NCBI RefSeq assembly: GCF_013376045.1
Contig: NZ_JABMJG010000009.1
Location: 124,001 to 188,000, forward strand
DNA from: Variovorax sp. SG517
Lineage (GTDB): Bacteria > Pseudomonadota > Gammaproteobacteria > Burkholderiales > Burkholderiaceae_C
DNA length: 64,000 nt
Reading direction: 5' to 3'
Below the pieces are notes generated by a model. That model was not told the origin of the DNA and did no database searches. It saw only the letters and a list, made by a program, of their open reading frames with translations. The translations under genes were made by a program, and so were the position numbers. This document shows, piece by piece, positions 33,780 to 41,156 of the stretch. Within the stretch, counting starts at the first letter, position 1; the number at the start of each line of letters is the position of its first letter.

Positions 33780-34220
33780 TTACTTGACGTGCTTGCCGAT
33801 CAGCGCTGCCAGTTCGAACATCGAGACCTGGGCCTTGCCGAAGATTTCCTTCAGCTTGGCGTCGGCGTTGATGTTGCGCTTGTTGGCCTTGTCCTGAAGG
33901 TTGTTCTTCTTGATGTAGTCCCACAGCTTGCTCACGACAGCGGTGCGCGGCAGCGGCGTGGAGCCGACGACGGCGGCCAGTGCCGGGCTGGGGGTCAGTG
34001 CCTTCATGAACGCGGCGTTGGGCGTGCGCTTCTTGGCGGGAGCGGCCTTCTTTGCGGGGGCCTTCTTTGCAGGAGCTGCCTTCTTGGCCGGTGCGGCCTT
34101 CTTTGCAGGAGCCGCCTTCTTGGCCGGTGCAGCCTTCTTTGCCGGAGCCGCAGCCTTCTTTGCAGGAGCGGCCTTCTTTGCCGGAGCTTTCTTGGCCGGA
34201 GCCTTCTTTGCAGTTGCCAT
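33780..34220 (-). CDS. SWIB/MDM2 domain protein with histone-H1-like Lys/Ala/Pro tail
   Basis: A 146-residue nucleoid-type protein. Residues 1-65 consist of AAPAKK-like repeats, strongly basic and disordered, like the C-terminal tail of histone H1. Residues 68-146 form a SWIB (BAF60b/MDM2) domain, seen in PLPRTAVVSKLWDYIKKNNL and then INADAKLKEIFGKAQVSMFEL. SWIB-plus-H1 fusions are known in chlamydiae, where they bind DNA, and occur in many Burkholderiales; the cellular role here is not established. The gene stands alone with its own terminator. The tail is encoded by near-identical tandem units and is probably variable in length between strains. Confidence 0.93.
   Translation of the reverse strand: MATAKKAPAKKAPAKKAAPAKKAAAPAKKAAPAKKAAPAKKAAPAKKAAPAKKAPAKKAAPAKKRTPNAAFMKALTPSPALAAVVGSTPLPRTAVVSKLWDYIKKNNLQDKANKRNINADAKLKEIFGKAQVSMFELAALIGKHVK
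33999..34216 (-). repeat. Tandem coding repeat (AAPAKK units) in the SWIB protein gene
   Basis: Short degenerate units on the minus strand, with codons for Ala, Pro, Ala, Lys, Lys, are repeated about ten times. The near identity of units suggests slippage or recombination. Confidence 0.8.
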
Positions 34221-34376
34221 GGTTGATTTCCTTTTTTGGTTGAAACAGTCACCAATGAAAAACTTGCGTCTCCAGTGGCAATGCGGATGCTAAAGGAGAA
34301 AAAACGCGTTTCCAAGGGAAAAAGCGCTTTTTTCATTGGGAGTTGTTGTTTTTTCAGAGGGGAGAAGGCCACTTCT

Positions 34377-35318
34377 TCACGTTCGGCGCCCGGGCCACGT
34401 GGCGAGCACCACGCCGACGAGAGCGACGACGAACGCAATCAGCTGTGGGGAAGAGAGGTTTTCGCCGAGCACGAGCACGCCCACGAGGGCTGCGCTCACC
34501 GGCAGCAGCACGGTGAAAACACCCGCTTGTGCGGCTGGTACGTTGCGAAGTCCGGTCATCCACAGCCACACGGTCCAGATGCTCGCGGCGAGCGCGTAGG
34601 CCACCAGCAGCGCCCAGGTGCCGAAGCGCACGGCGGTGAAGTCGAACTGCAGCGCGAACCAGATGCCGAATGGCATCGACAGGACGAAGCCCCAGAGGTT
34701 GATGAGCGAGGCGATGCGCTTCGGGCCGAGGCGCCCTGTGAGCGACTTGCCGATCACGGCGTAGGCCGTCTCGCAGAGCACCGCGCAGAACACGAGCAGG
34801 TTGCCGAGCCAGGGCATCGAAGCGGCAGAAGCGGCAGAAGCGGAAGCGGCGGCAGGCGACGCCGGTGCGTGCGCAGGCGACAGCGCGAGCAGCCCGATGC
34901 CGAGCGCCGCGCAGGCGATCGCCAGCCCGATGCGCACCGTGATGCGCTCGCGCAGGAAGAGCCAGCTGGCGACGGCAACGCAGGCGGGAATCGACGCCAT
35001 GATCACGCCCGCCGACACCGCGCTCGTGAGGCTCACGCCGAAGAGCATGCAGATCGAGAACATGAAGTTGCCGAGGAACGACTCCAGGAACACCAGCCAG
35101 CGGGTGCGCGAGGTCATCGGCGGCTCGTCGGGTGCCCGCTTGAGCCAGTGCGGCATGGCCAGCGCCGCGATGCCGAAGCGCAGCCAGGCGAGCAGCAGCA
35201 CCGGAAAGGCGGCGACGAGGGGCTTGGAGAGGGCGACGTAGCCGCCGACGAGCGACATGCTCAGGGCCAGGCAGCCATAGGCCACGAGGCGGCCTGATGC
35301 GTGGGCAGGGGAGTTCAA
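34377..35318 (-). CDS. EamA/DMT family transporter
   Basis: A 313-residue membrane protein with ten predicted helices in two EamA repeats, for example LVAYGCLALSMSLVGGYVAL at the start and GVFTVLLPVSAALVGVLVLG in the second repeat, where the conserved Pro-Val-x-Ala pattern is seen. An Ala/Ser-rich loop of about 20 residues separates the halves. DMT proteins export metabolites or amino acids. No ATG precedes the first helix, so I placed the start at TTG 35318; GTG 35285 is the alternative. The longer open frame continues only into the divergent gene and is not real. Confidence 0.8.
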   Translation of the reverse strand: MNSPAHASGRLVAYGCLALSMSLVGGYVALSKPLVAAFPVLLLAWLRFGIAALAMPHWLKRAPDEPPMTSRTRWLVFLESFLGNFMFSICMLFGVSLTSAVSAGVIMASIPACVAVASWLFLRERITVRIGLAIACAALGIGLLALSPAHAPASPAAASASAASAASMPWLGNLLVFCAVLCETAYAVIGKSLTGRLGPKRIASLINLWGFVLSMPFGIWFALQFDFTAVRFGTWALLVAYALAASIWTVWLWMTGLRNVPAAQAGVFTVLLPVSAALVGVLVLGENLSSPQLIAFVVALVGVVLATWPGRRT

Positions 35319-35360
35319 TAGACTGAAGTGTTGTTGTTGCGAAGGAAGGAAGCGGTTTCG

Positions 35361-35774
35361 ATGATGCCCCACGTTTTTGTTTACGGCACGCTGCGCCGCG
35401 GCGGGCGCAACGACATCGCGCGCTACCGGCCCGAGCCCTTGCTGGTGGGTGAGGCGGAGATCGCCGGCACGCTCTACGACTTCGGCGCCTATCCCGGCGT
35501 CGTGCTCGGTGGCGCGGGGCGGGTGAAGGGCGAGGTCTACGTCGTCGAGCCGGCGGTAGAGGAGGCGCTCGACGTGCTGGAAGAAGTGGCGGACGACGAC
35601 TTGGGCGAATACATCAGGCGTCGTGTGCGTGTGAGCGTGGAGGGGCAGTGGATCGATTGCCTGGTCTACGAGATCCACCCGGCGCGCATCGCAAGCCGCC
35701 GCGTGATCGAAAGCGGCGACTGGATTGCTCATGCGGCGCTGGGAGGGGCATCGTTTTCACAACCGAAAGACTGA
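35361..35774 (+). CDS. Gamma-glutamylcyclotransferase (AIG2-like) family protein
   Basis: A 137-residue GGCT-fold protein with the diagnostic N-terminal VFVYGTLRRGGRN (YGTLR at 8-12). GEVYVVEPAVEEALDVLEEV follows; it includes the acidic position expected for the catalytic Glu. Members cyclise gamma-glutamyl groups or gamma-glutamylamines to 5-oxoproline. The purine-rich GAAGGAAGGA is the ribosome binding site for the ATG at 35361. It is divergent from the EamA transporter; the link, if any, is unknown. Confidence 0.85.
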   Translation: MMPHVFVYGTLRRGGRNDIARYRPEPLLVGEAEIAGTLYDFGAYPGVVLGGAGRVKGEVYVVEPAVEEALDVLEEVADDDLGEYIRRRVRVSVEGQWIDCLVYEIHPARIASRRVIESGDWIAHAALGGASFSQPKD

Positions 35775-35889
35775 TTGCGCATTGCGAAATTAAAGGCTGC
35801 TGCGCCGCAATATTTTTTCTCGATATGAGAAAAATAATTTTGCATTGAGGAATATCGCGGTAACTTGTTGATTTTGTTGATTGATAAAT

Positions 35890-35907
35890 ATGTCTTCTAT
35901 AAGACAT
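35890..35907. promoter_or_regulatory. Inverted repeat in the isocitrate lyase promoter region
   Basis: ATGTCTT (35890-35896) and AAGACAT (35901-35907) form a perfect 7-bp inverted repeat with spacer CTAT, in an AT-rich stretch 74 bp before the aceA start. A regulator of the glyoxylate shunt is the likely ligand; none is encoded nearby. Confidence 0.55.
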
Positions 35908-35980
35908 AAGAGTCCGACAGGGAGTTACAGTAACTCCACGGCCGCAGCGCCCAACCTTCAACCAACCTCACGGAGTGACC

Positions 35981-37312
35981 ATGCCCCAGACCCTCACAGA
36001 ACAACTGAGCCGCGAACAGCAGATCGCCGCACTCGAGAAAGAATGGGCCACCGACCCCCGCTGGAAGGGCGTCAAGCGCGGCTACAGCGCAGCCGACGTC
36101 GTGCGCCTGCGCGGTTCATTCCCCATCGAGCACACGCTGGCCAAGCGCGGTGCCGAGAAGCTCTGGGACAAGATCAACGGCGGCGCCAAGAAGGGCTACG
36201 TGAACGCTTTCGGCGCGATCTCCGCCGGCCAGGCGATGCAGCAGGCCAAGGCCGGCCTCGAGGCCGTGTACCTGTCGGGCTGGCAGGTCGCCGCCGACGG
36301 CAACACCTCCGAGACGATGTACCCCGACCAGTCGCTCTACGCCTACGACTCGGTGCCGACGATGGTCCGTCGCATCAACAACACCTTCCGCCGCGCTGAT
36401 GAAATCCAGTGGGGCCGTGGCATCAACCCGGGCGACAAGGAGTTCATCGACTACTTCCTGCCCATCGTGGCCGACGCGGAAGCCGGTTTCGGCGGCGTGC
36501 TCAACGCCTTCGAGCTGATGAAGAACATGATCACCGCCGGTGCCGCCGGCGTGCACTTCGAAGACCAGCTGGCTGCCGTGAAGAAGTGCGGCCACATGGG
36601 CGGCAAGGTGCTCGTGCCGACGCAGGAAGCCTGCGAGAAGCTGATCGCCGCGCGCTTCGCTGCCGACGTGCTGGGCGTGCCCACCATCGTCCTGGCCCGC
36701 ACCGATGCCGAAGCCGCGAACCTGATCACGTCCGACCACGACGCCAACGACAAGCCGTTCCTGACCGGTGAACGCACGCAAGAGGGCTTCTACCGCGTCA
36801 AGAACGGCCTGGAGCAGGCCATCAGCCGCGGCGTGGCCTACGCACCGTACGCCGACTTGGTGTGGTGCGAGACCGGCGTGCCGGACATCGGCTTCGCCCG
36901 CGAATTCGCGCAGGCCGTGCACGCCGCCTGCCCGGGCAAGCTGCTGTCGTACAACTGCTCGCCTTCCTTCAACTGGAAGAAGAACCTCGACGACAAGCAG
37001 ATCGCCTCGTTCCAGGAAGACCTGTCGGCGCTGGGCTACAAGTACCAGTTCATCACGCTGGCCGGCATCCACGTCAACTGGTTCAACACCTTCCAGTTCG
37101 CCCATGCATACGCTCGCGGCGAAGGCATGAAGCACTACGTGAACATGGTCCAGGAACCCGAGTTCGCCGCGCGCGACAAGGGCTACACCTTCGTGTCGCA
37201 CCAGCAGGAAGTGGGCGCGGGCTACTTCGACGACGTGACTACCGTGATCCAGGGCGGCTCTTCCAGCGTGAAGGCGCTGTCGGGCTCGACCGAGGAAGAA
37301 CAGTTCCACTGA
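35981..37312 (+). CDS. aceA: Isocitrate lyase
   Basis: Cleaves isocitrate to glyoxylate and succinate in the glyoxylate shunt for growth on acetate and fatty acids. The 443-residue protein contains the catalytic loop KKCGHMGGK with Cys203 and His205, the Mg-binding VADAEAGFGG and YNCSPSFNWKKNL. It is of the short prokaryotic type. I chose the ATG at 35981, preceded by CGGAG, rather than the in-frame GTG two codons earlier. It is monocistronic, with an inverted-repeat operator upstream and a strong terminator downstream. No malate synthase gene is adjacent. Confidence 0.97.
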   Translation: MPQTLTEQLSREQQIAALEKEWATDPRWKGVKRGYSAADVVRLRGSFPIEHTLAKRGAEKLWDKINGGAKKGYVNAFGAISAGQAMQQAKAGLEAVYLSGWQVAADGNTSETMYPDQSLYAYDSVPTMVRRINNTFRRADEIQWGRGINPGDKEFIDYFLPIVADAEAGFGGVLNAFELMKNMITAGAAGVHFEDQLAAVKKCGHMGGKVLVPTQEACEKLIAARFAADVLGVPTIVLARTDAEAANLITSDHDANDKPFLTGERTQEGFYRVKNGLEQAISRGVAYAPYADLVWCETGVPDIGFAREFAQAVHAACPGKLLSYNCSPSFNWKKNLDDKQIASFQEDLSALGYKYQFITLAGIHVNWFNTFQFAHAYARGEGMKHYVNMVQEPEFAARDKGYTFVSHQQEVGAGYFDDVTTVIQGGSSSVKALSGSTEEEQFH

Positions 37313-37341
37313 TCCGACGGACAGTTTTCGCTGTCACTTTC

Positions 37342-37367
37342 AGCCCGGCCCTGTGCCGGGCTTTTTT
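37342..37367 (+). terminator. Rho-independent terminator of aceA
   Basis: 8-bp stem AGCCCGGC/GCCGGGCT with loop CCTGT, then six T in a row. Confidence 0.93.
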
Positions 37368-37446
37368 GTTGCGGCCGCAATGAGGTCGGGCTTCGAGCCG
37401 CACTTCGCTCCAATGGGCGCTGGACGCATCCCGGGCGTGCAGCGGC

Positions 37447-37452
37447 TAGAAT
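37447..37452 (+). promoter_or_regulatory. Candidate -10 box of the thrS operon promoter
   Basis: TAGAAT lies 44 nt before the ATG of the leader peptide. I do not see a convincing -35 at standard spacing. Confidence 0.4.
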
Positions 37453-37496
37453 CGCAGACTCTGCACTCCAACAAGAGCGAGAAAGGCACCTTGGTT

Positions 37497-37562
37497 ATGA
37501 CACCGCGAACTACCCCGCAAGGTTTCAGCGGCTTTTTCTTCACCGAAGGAAAAGGCCGGTAG
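37497..37562 (+). CDS. Phe-rich attenuator leader peptide of the thrS-pheST operon
   Basis: A 21-residue peptide, MTPRTTPQGFSGFFFTEGKG plus a final Arg and a TAG stop. It contains four Phe (F10 and F13-F15) and four Thr. Three consecutive Phe codons sit 19-28 nt before the stop codon. It is followed at once by the switching RNA arms at 37564-37628. Ribosome stalling at the Phe codons when charged tRNA-Phe is scarce would leave the first arm free and favour readthrough into thrS-infC-rpmI-rplT-pheS-pheT. The logic is that of E. coli pheM-pheST, but here at the head of the whole operon. The Thr codons could add sensitivity to threonyl-tRNA. Confidence 0.8.
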   Translation: MTPRTTPQGFSGFFFTEGKGR

Positions 37563-37563
37563 C

Positions 37564-37628
37564 CCGCGCTCGCTGGTTTTCGCCAGCTACACAACCAAGC
37601 AAAGCGCGGTCATCCACCGCGCTTTTTT
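37564..37628 (+). promoter_or_regulatory. Transcription attenuator (antiterminator/terminator switch)
   Basis: Arm 1 CCGCGCT (37564-37570), arm 2 AGCGCGG (37603-37609) and arm 3 CCGCGCT (37617-37623) are such that arm 2 pairs perfectly with either arm 1 or arm 3. Pairing 2-3 is followed by a run of T and is a rho-independent terminator. A further hairpin GCTGG/CCAGC (37572-37576, 37583-37587) lies between arms 1 and 2. Arm 1 starts two bases after the leader-peptide stop codon. Confidence 0.88.
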
Positions 37629-37654
37629 GTTTTTCTCCCCGAGGTTTTCCCAAA

Positions 37655-39562
37655 ATGATCCAGATCACGCTCCCCGACAACTCGCGCCGCGAGTTCCCTG
37701 GCCCGGTCTCGGTGGCCGAAGTCGCCCAGTCCATCGGTCCCGGCCTGGCCAAGATGACGGTGGCCGGCAAGGTCGACGGCAGGCTCGTCGATGCCAGCGA
37801 CGTCATCGACCATGACGCGAAGCTGCAGATCATCACGCCCAAGGACGAAGAGGGCCTGGAGATCATCCGCCACTCGACGGCTCACTTGGTCGGCCACGCG
37901 GTGAAGCAGCTCTACCCGACGGCCAAGATGGTGATCGGGCCCGTGATCGACGAGGGCTTCTACTACGACATCGCCTACGAGCGCCCGTTCACGCCCGAGG
38001 ACATGGCCGCCATCGAGGGGCGCATGCGCGAGCTGATCGCGCAGGACTACGACGTGATCAAGAAGATGACGCCGCGCGCCGAGGTCATCGAGGTCTTCAA
38101 GTCGCGCGGCGAGGACTACAAGCTGCGCCTGGTCGAGGACATGCCCGACGAGCAGGCCATGGGCCTGTACTACCACCAGGAATACGTCGACATGTGCCGC
38201 GGCCCGCACGTGCCGAACACGCGCTTCCTGAAGGTCTTCAAGCTCACGAAGCTGGCCGGCGCCTACTGGCGCGGAGACGCCAAGAACGAGCAGCTGCAGC
38301 GCATCTACGGCACGGCCTGGGCCGACAAGAAGCAGCTCGACCAGTACATCCAGCGCATCGAGGAAGCCGAGAAGCGCGACCACCGCCGGCTTGGCAAGGA
38401 ACTCGACCTGTTCCACATCGACGAAGTGGCGCCTGGCGTGGTGTTCTGGCACCCGAAGGGCTGGGCCATCTGGCAGGCGGTCGAGCAGTACATGCGAGCC
38501 ATCTACCGCGACACGGGCTACTGGGAAGTGAAGGGGCCGCAGATCCTCGACAAGAGCCTTTGGGAGAAGACGGGCCACTGGCAGAACTATCGCGACAACA
38601 TGTTCACGACGGAGTCGGAGAAGCGCGAGTACGCGCTCAAGCCGATGAACTGCCCGGGCCACGTGCTCATCTTCAAGAGCGACCTGCGCAGCTACCGCGA
38701 CCTGCCGCTGCGCTACGGCGAGTTCGGCCAGTGCCACCGCAACGAGCCCAGCGGCGCGCTGCACGGCATCATGCGCGTGCGCGGCTTCACGCAGGACGAC
38801 GGGCACATCTTCTGCACGGAAGACCAGATCCTCGACGAGTGCATTGCGTACACGGCGCAGCTGCAGAAGGTCTACGCCGACTTCGGCTTCACGGACATCC
38901 TCTACAAGGTCGCGACGCGGCCGGAGAACCGCGTCGGCTCCGACGAGCTGTGGGACAAGGCCGAGCATGCGGTGATGGAATCGCTGCGCCGCTCCGGCGT
39001 CGACTTCGTCATCGCGCCGGGCGACGGTGCCTTCTATGGCCCGAAGATCGAGTACACGCTGCGCGACGCCATCGGCCGCCAGTGGCAGTGCGGCACGATG
39101 CAGGTCGACTTCAACACGGCCGAGCGACTTGGCGGCGAATACGTGACGGAATCGAGCGGCCGCGCGCACCCCGTGATGCTGCATCGCGCGATCGTCGGCA
39201 GCCTGGAGCGCTTCATCGGCATGCTGATCGAACACCACTCCGGCGCACTGCCTGCGTGGCTCGCTCCGGTGCAGGTTGCGGTGCTGAATATCAGCGAAGG
39301 GCAGGCCGATTACGCCTCGGAAGTTGCGAAAGCGCTGCAAAATCAAGGGCTTAGGGTCCAGCTTGACCTGCACAACGAAAAGATTACGTATAAAATACGG
39401 AAGCATTCGTTGCAAAAGCTCCCTTACATCGTTGTCGTGGGCGACAAGGAAAAGGAAGCTGGTGCCGTCGCAGTGCGCGCCCGGGGCAATCAAGACCTCG
39501 GTGCAATGTCCCTCGAATCGTTCGTGCAACGGCTCGTCCAGGATGTTGCCGACAAGCGTTGA
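37655..39562 (+). CDS. thrS: Threonyl-tRNA synthetase
   Basis: Charges tRNA-Thr and edits mischarged serine. The 635-residue class II synthetase has the N-terminal TGS domain (1-62), the editing domain with the HSTAHLVGHAVKQLYP motif, the catalytic core and a C-terminal anticodon-binding domain. The zinc site that discriminates threonine is seen as MNCPGHV (Cys333) and GRAHPVMLHRAIVGS. It is the first large gene of the translation operon, under the attenuator just upstream. Near the 3' end the sequence TATAAAAT (39389-39396) with rare codons probably forms an internal promoter for infC. Confidence 0.98.
   Translation: MIQITLPDNSRREFPGPVSVAEVAQSIGPGLAKMTVAGKVDGRLVDASDVIDHDAKLQIITPKDEEGLEIIRHSTAHLVGHAVKQLYPTAKMVIGPVIDEGFYYDIAYERPFTPEDMAAIEGRMRELIAQDYDVIKKMTPRAEVIEVFKSRGEDYKLRLVEDMPDEQAMGLYYHQEYVDMCRGPHVPNTRFLKVFKLTKLAGAYWRGDAKNEQLQRIYGTAWADKKQLDQYIQRIEEAEKRDHRRLGKELDLFHIDEVAPGVVFWHPKGWAIWQAVEQYMRAIYRDTGYWEVKGPQILDKSLWEKTGHWQNYRDNMFTTESEKREYALKPMNCPGHVLIFKSDLRSYRDLPLRYGEFGQCHRNEPSGALHGIMRVRGFTQDDGHIFCTEDQILDECIAYTAQLQKVYADFGFTDILYKVATRPENRVGSDELWDKAEHAVMESLRRSGVDFVIAPGDGAFYGPKIEYTLRDAIGRQWQCGTMQVDFNTAERLGGEYVTESSGRAHPVMLHRAIVGSLERFIGMLIEHHSGALPAWLAPVQVAVLNISEGQADYASEVAKALQNQGLRVQLDLHNEKITYKIRKHSLQKLPYIVVVGDKEKEAGAVAVRARGNQDLGAMSLESFVQRLVQDVADKR
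39363..39396 (+). promoter_or_regulatory. Probable internal promoter for infC within thrS
   Basis: TTGACC at 39363-39368 and TATAAAAT at 39389-39396 occur inside the thrS coding region, in a stretch using codons (ATA, AAA, TAT) otherwise rare in this gene. The 20-base spacer is longer than ideal. E. coli also has infC promoters inside thrS. Confidence 0.4.
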
Positions 39563-39672
39563 TTTGTCTTCGGAAAACCCCATATGTTTCCTTGCCAAAT
39601 CGTGCCGCTTGTCCGCGAGGGCTGAGCGGCGTTCGCTACAGATTTTGTAGCAAATTTTGAAGGATCCTGACC

Positions 39673-40290
39673 ATCGCTACTGCATTCCGCGACCGCCGCC
39701 ACCGCGAGGAACGCCAACACCGCCTGAACCGGGAAATCATGGCCCCGGAAGTCCGCCTGATCGGCCCGGATAACGAGCAATTGGGTGTCGTGAGTCTTGC
39801 CGAGGCTCTACGCCTTGCCGGTGAGCAGGACGTGGATCTGGTGGAGGTCGTTGCGGCGGCCAACCCGCCGGTGTGTCGCCTGATCGAGTACGGCAAGTTC
39901 AAGTACCACGAGCAGAAGAAGGCGGCCGAGGCGAAGTCGAAGCAGAAGGTCATCGAGGTCAAGGAAATCAAGTTCCGGCCCGGTACCGACGATGGCGACT
40001 ACAACATCAAGATGCGCAACATCCGGCGCTTCCTCGATGACGGCGACAAATGCAAGATCACGCTGCGCTTCCGTGGCCGCGAGATCACGCACCAGGAGCT
40101 GGGTCTGGCACTGCTGCAGCGCATTCGCGACGAGCTGGGCGACACGATCATCGTCGAGCAGTTCCCGAAGCTCGAAGGCCGGCAGATGATCATGATGATC
40201 GCGCCGGGCCGCAAGAAGCCCGGTGGCGGTGGGCAGAAACCGGCAGCGGATGCCGGCACCGCTCCGGCAGCGACGCCCGCCACGGCCTGA
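39673..40290 (+). CDS. infC: Translation initiation factor IF-3, ATC start codon
   Basis: IF-3 binds the 30S subunit and rejects non-canonical start codons. The 205-residue protein contains the family stretches VRLIGPDNEQLGVVS, KEIKFRPGTDDGDY and EGRQMIMMIAP, plus a Gly/Ala/Pro-rich C-terminal tail. The conserved N-terminus ATAFRDRRHREERQHRLNRE lies upstream of the first ATG (39739). The frame opens with ATC at 39673, eight bases after a strong SD GAAGGA. An ATC/ATT start is the established device by which IF-3 represses its own translation in E. coli. A 6-bp hairpin GCTACA/TGTAGC precedes the SD. Confidence 0.95.
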   Translation: MATAFRDRRHREERQHRLNREIMAPEVRLIGPDNEQLGVVSLAEALRLAGEQDVDLVEVVAAANPPVCRLIEYGKFKYHEQKKAAEAKSKQKVIEVKEIKFRPGTDDGDYNIKMRNIRRFLDDGDKCKITLRFRGREITHQELGLALLQRIRDELGDTIIVEQFPKLEGRQMIMMIAPGRKKPGGGGQKPAADAGTAPAATPATA

Positions 40291-40456
40291 CAGGGCCGAA
40301 GGCTGGAGCCGCGGTAGAGAGGTTTTGAAGGGATTTCGCCTTTGCCCGCGTTTCGCAAGAAGTGCAGGCAGGGGCGGGATGAAGAAGTGTCTCGGGGCCA
40401 ACAAGTCCGTGGAGCATCCATGGCGCCTCACGAGCACAAACTAAAGGAGCATTCAC

Positions 40457-40660
40457 ATGCCCAAAATGAAGACCAAGAGCAGCGCGAAAAAACGTTTCCG
40501 CGTTCGTCCCGGTGGCACCGTCAAGCGCGGTCAAGCCTTCAAGCGTCACATCCTGACCAAGAAGACCACCAAGAACAAGCGTCACCTGCGTGGTGCAGTC
40601 GCAGTGCATGAAACCAACATGGTTTCTGTCGCCGCCATGCTGCCCGGCCGTGGCATCTAA
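40457..40660 (+). CDS. rpmI: 50S ribosomal protein L35
   Basis: A 67-residue, strongly basic ribosomal protein (MPKMKTKSSAKKRFRVRPGG, later LRGAVAVHETN). It is preceded by a clear SD AAAGGAG and a 166-bp gap after infC. The gap could contain the site at which L20 represses this rpmI-rplT pair, as in E. coli, but I could not define a pseudoknot by eye. It is co-transcribed with rplT 24 bp downstream. Confidence 0.98.
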   Translation: MPKMKTKSSAKKRFRVRPGGTVKRGQAFKRHILTKKTTKNKRHLRGAVAVHETNMVSVAAMLPGRGI

Positions 40661-40684
40661 CTCAGACGAACAAGGAGTACACAC

Positions 40685-41044
40685 ATGCCTCGCGTCAAAC
40701 GTGGTGTAACGGCTCGCGCCCGCCACAAGAAAGTTCTCGCACTCGCCAAGGGTTTCCGCGGTCGCCGCGGCAATGTCTTCCGCGTCGCCAAACAGGCGGT
40801 GATGAAGGCAGGCCAATACGCCTACCGTGACCGCCGTACCAAGAAGCGCGTGTTCCGTCAGCTGTGGATCGCGCGTATCAACGCCGCCTCGCGTGAACTG
40901 GGCCTGACCTACAGCCAGTTCGCCAACGGCATCCGCAAGGCCGGTATCGAGATCGACCGCAAGATGCTTGCGGACATCGCCGTGCACGACAAGGCCGCTT
41001 TTGCCGGCATCGTGGAGCAGGTCAAGGCCAAGCTGGCTGCTTGA
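40685..41044 (+). CDS. rplT: 50S ribosomal protein L20
   Basis: A 119-residue L20 (MPRVKRGVTARARHKKVLAL, later LTYSQFANGIRKAGIEIDRK), of normal family length. L20 is an early 23S rRNA assembly protein and in E. coli also the translational repressor of its own operon. SD AAGGAG precedes the ATG. Two hairpins follow the stop codon before pheS. Confidence 0.98.
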   Translation: MPRVKRGVTARARHKKVLALAKGFRGRRGNVFRVAKQAVMKAGQYAYRDRRTKKRVFRQLWIARINAASRELGLTYSQFANGIRKAGIEIDRKMLADIAVHDKAAFAGIVEQVKAKLAA

Positions 41045-41059
41045 TTCTGCACAGCAGGG

Positions 41060-41130
41060 CGCTGCCTCCGGGCAGCTTCCTGCGCCCACGGCTCAAGGGC
41101 TGGCGCTTGAAAAGGCTCCAGCTCTTTTTT
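41060..41130 (+). terminator. Tandem hairpins with T-run between rplT and pheS
   Basis: GCTGCC/GGCAGC with loop TCCG (about 41061-41076) is followed by GGGCTGG (41097-41103) pairing with CCAGCTC (41118-41124, one G-U), then six T. It looks like a weak internal terminator or second attenuator, 26 nt before pheS. Confidence 0.45.
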
Positions 41131-41156
41131 ATTTCCCCTCGAAGATTTTTGTTGCT

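Noticed and set aside
34377..35732. 451-residue version of the EamA transporter
   Set aside because: The first 135 residues run antisense through the gamma-glutamylcyclotransferase-like gene and are not membrane-like. The start was moved to 35318.
37497..37562. Leader peptide as a Thr-specific (thrS) attenuator
   Set aside because: Thr residues are scattered (2, 5, 6, 16), whereas Phe codons are consecutive and placed correctly relative to arm 1. Phe is the better supported signal.
37610..39598. Long minus-strand open frame opposite thrS
   Set aside because: Antisense shadow of thrS. Composition is low-complexity and no motif is present.
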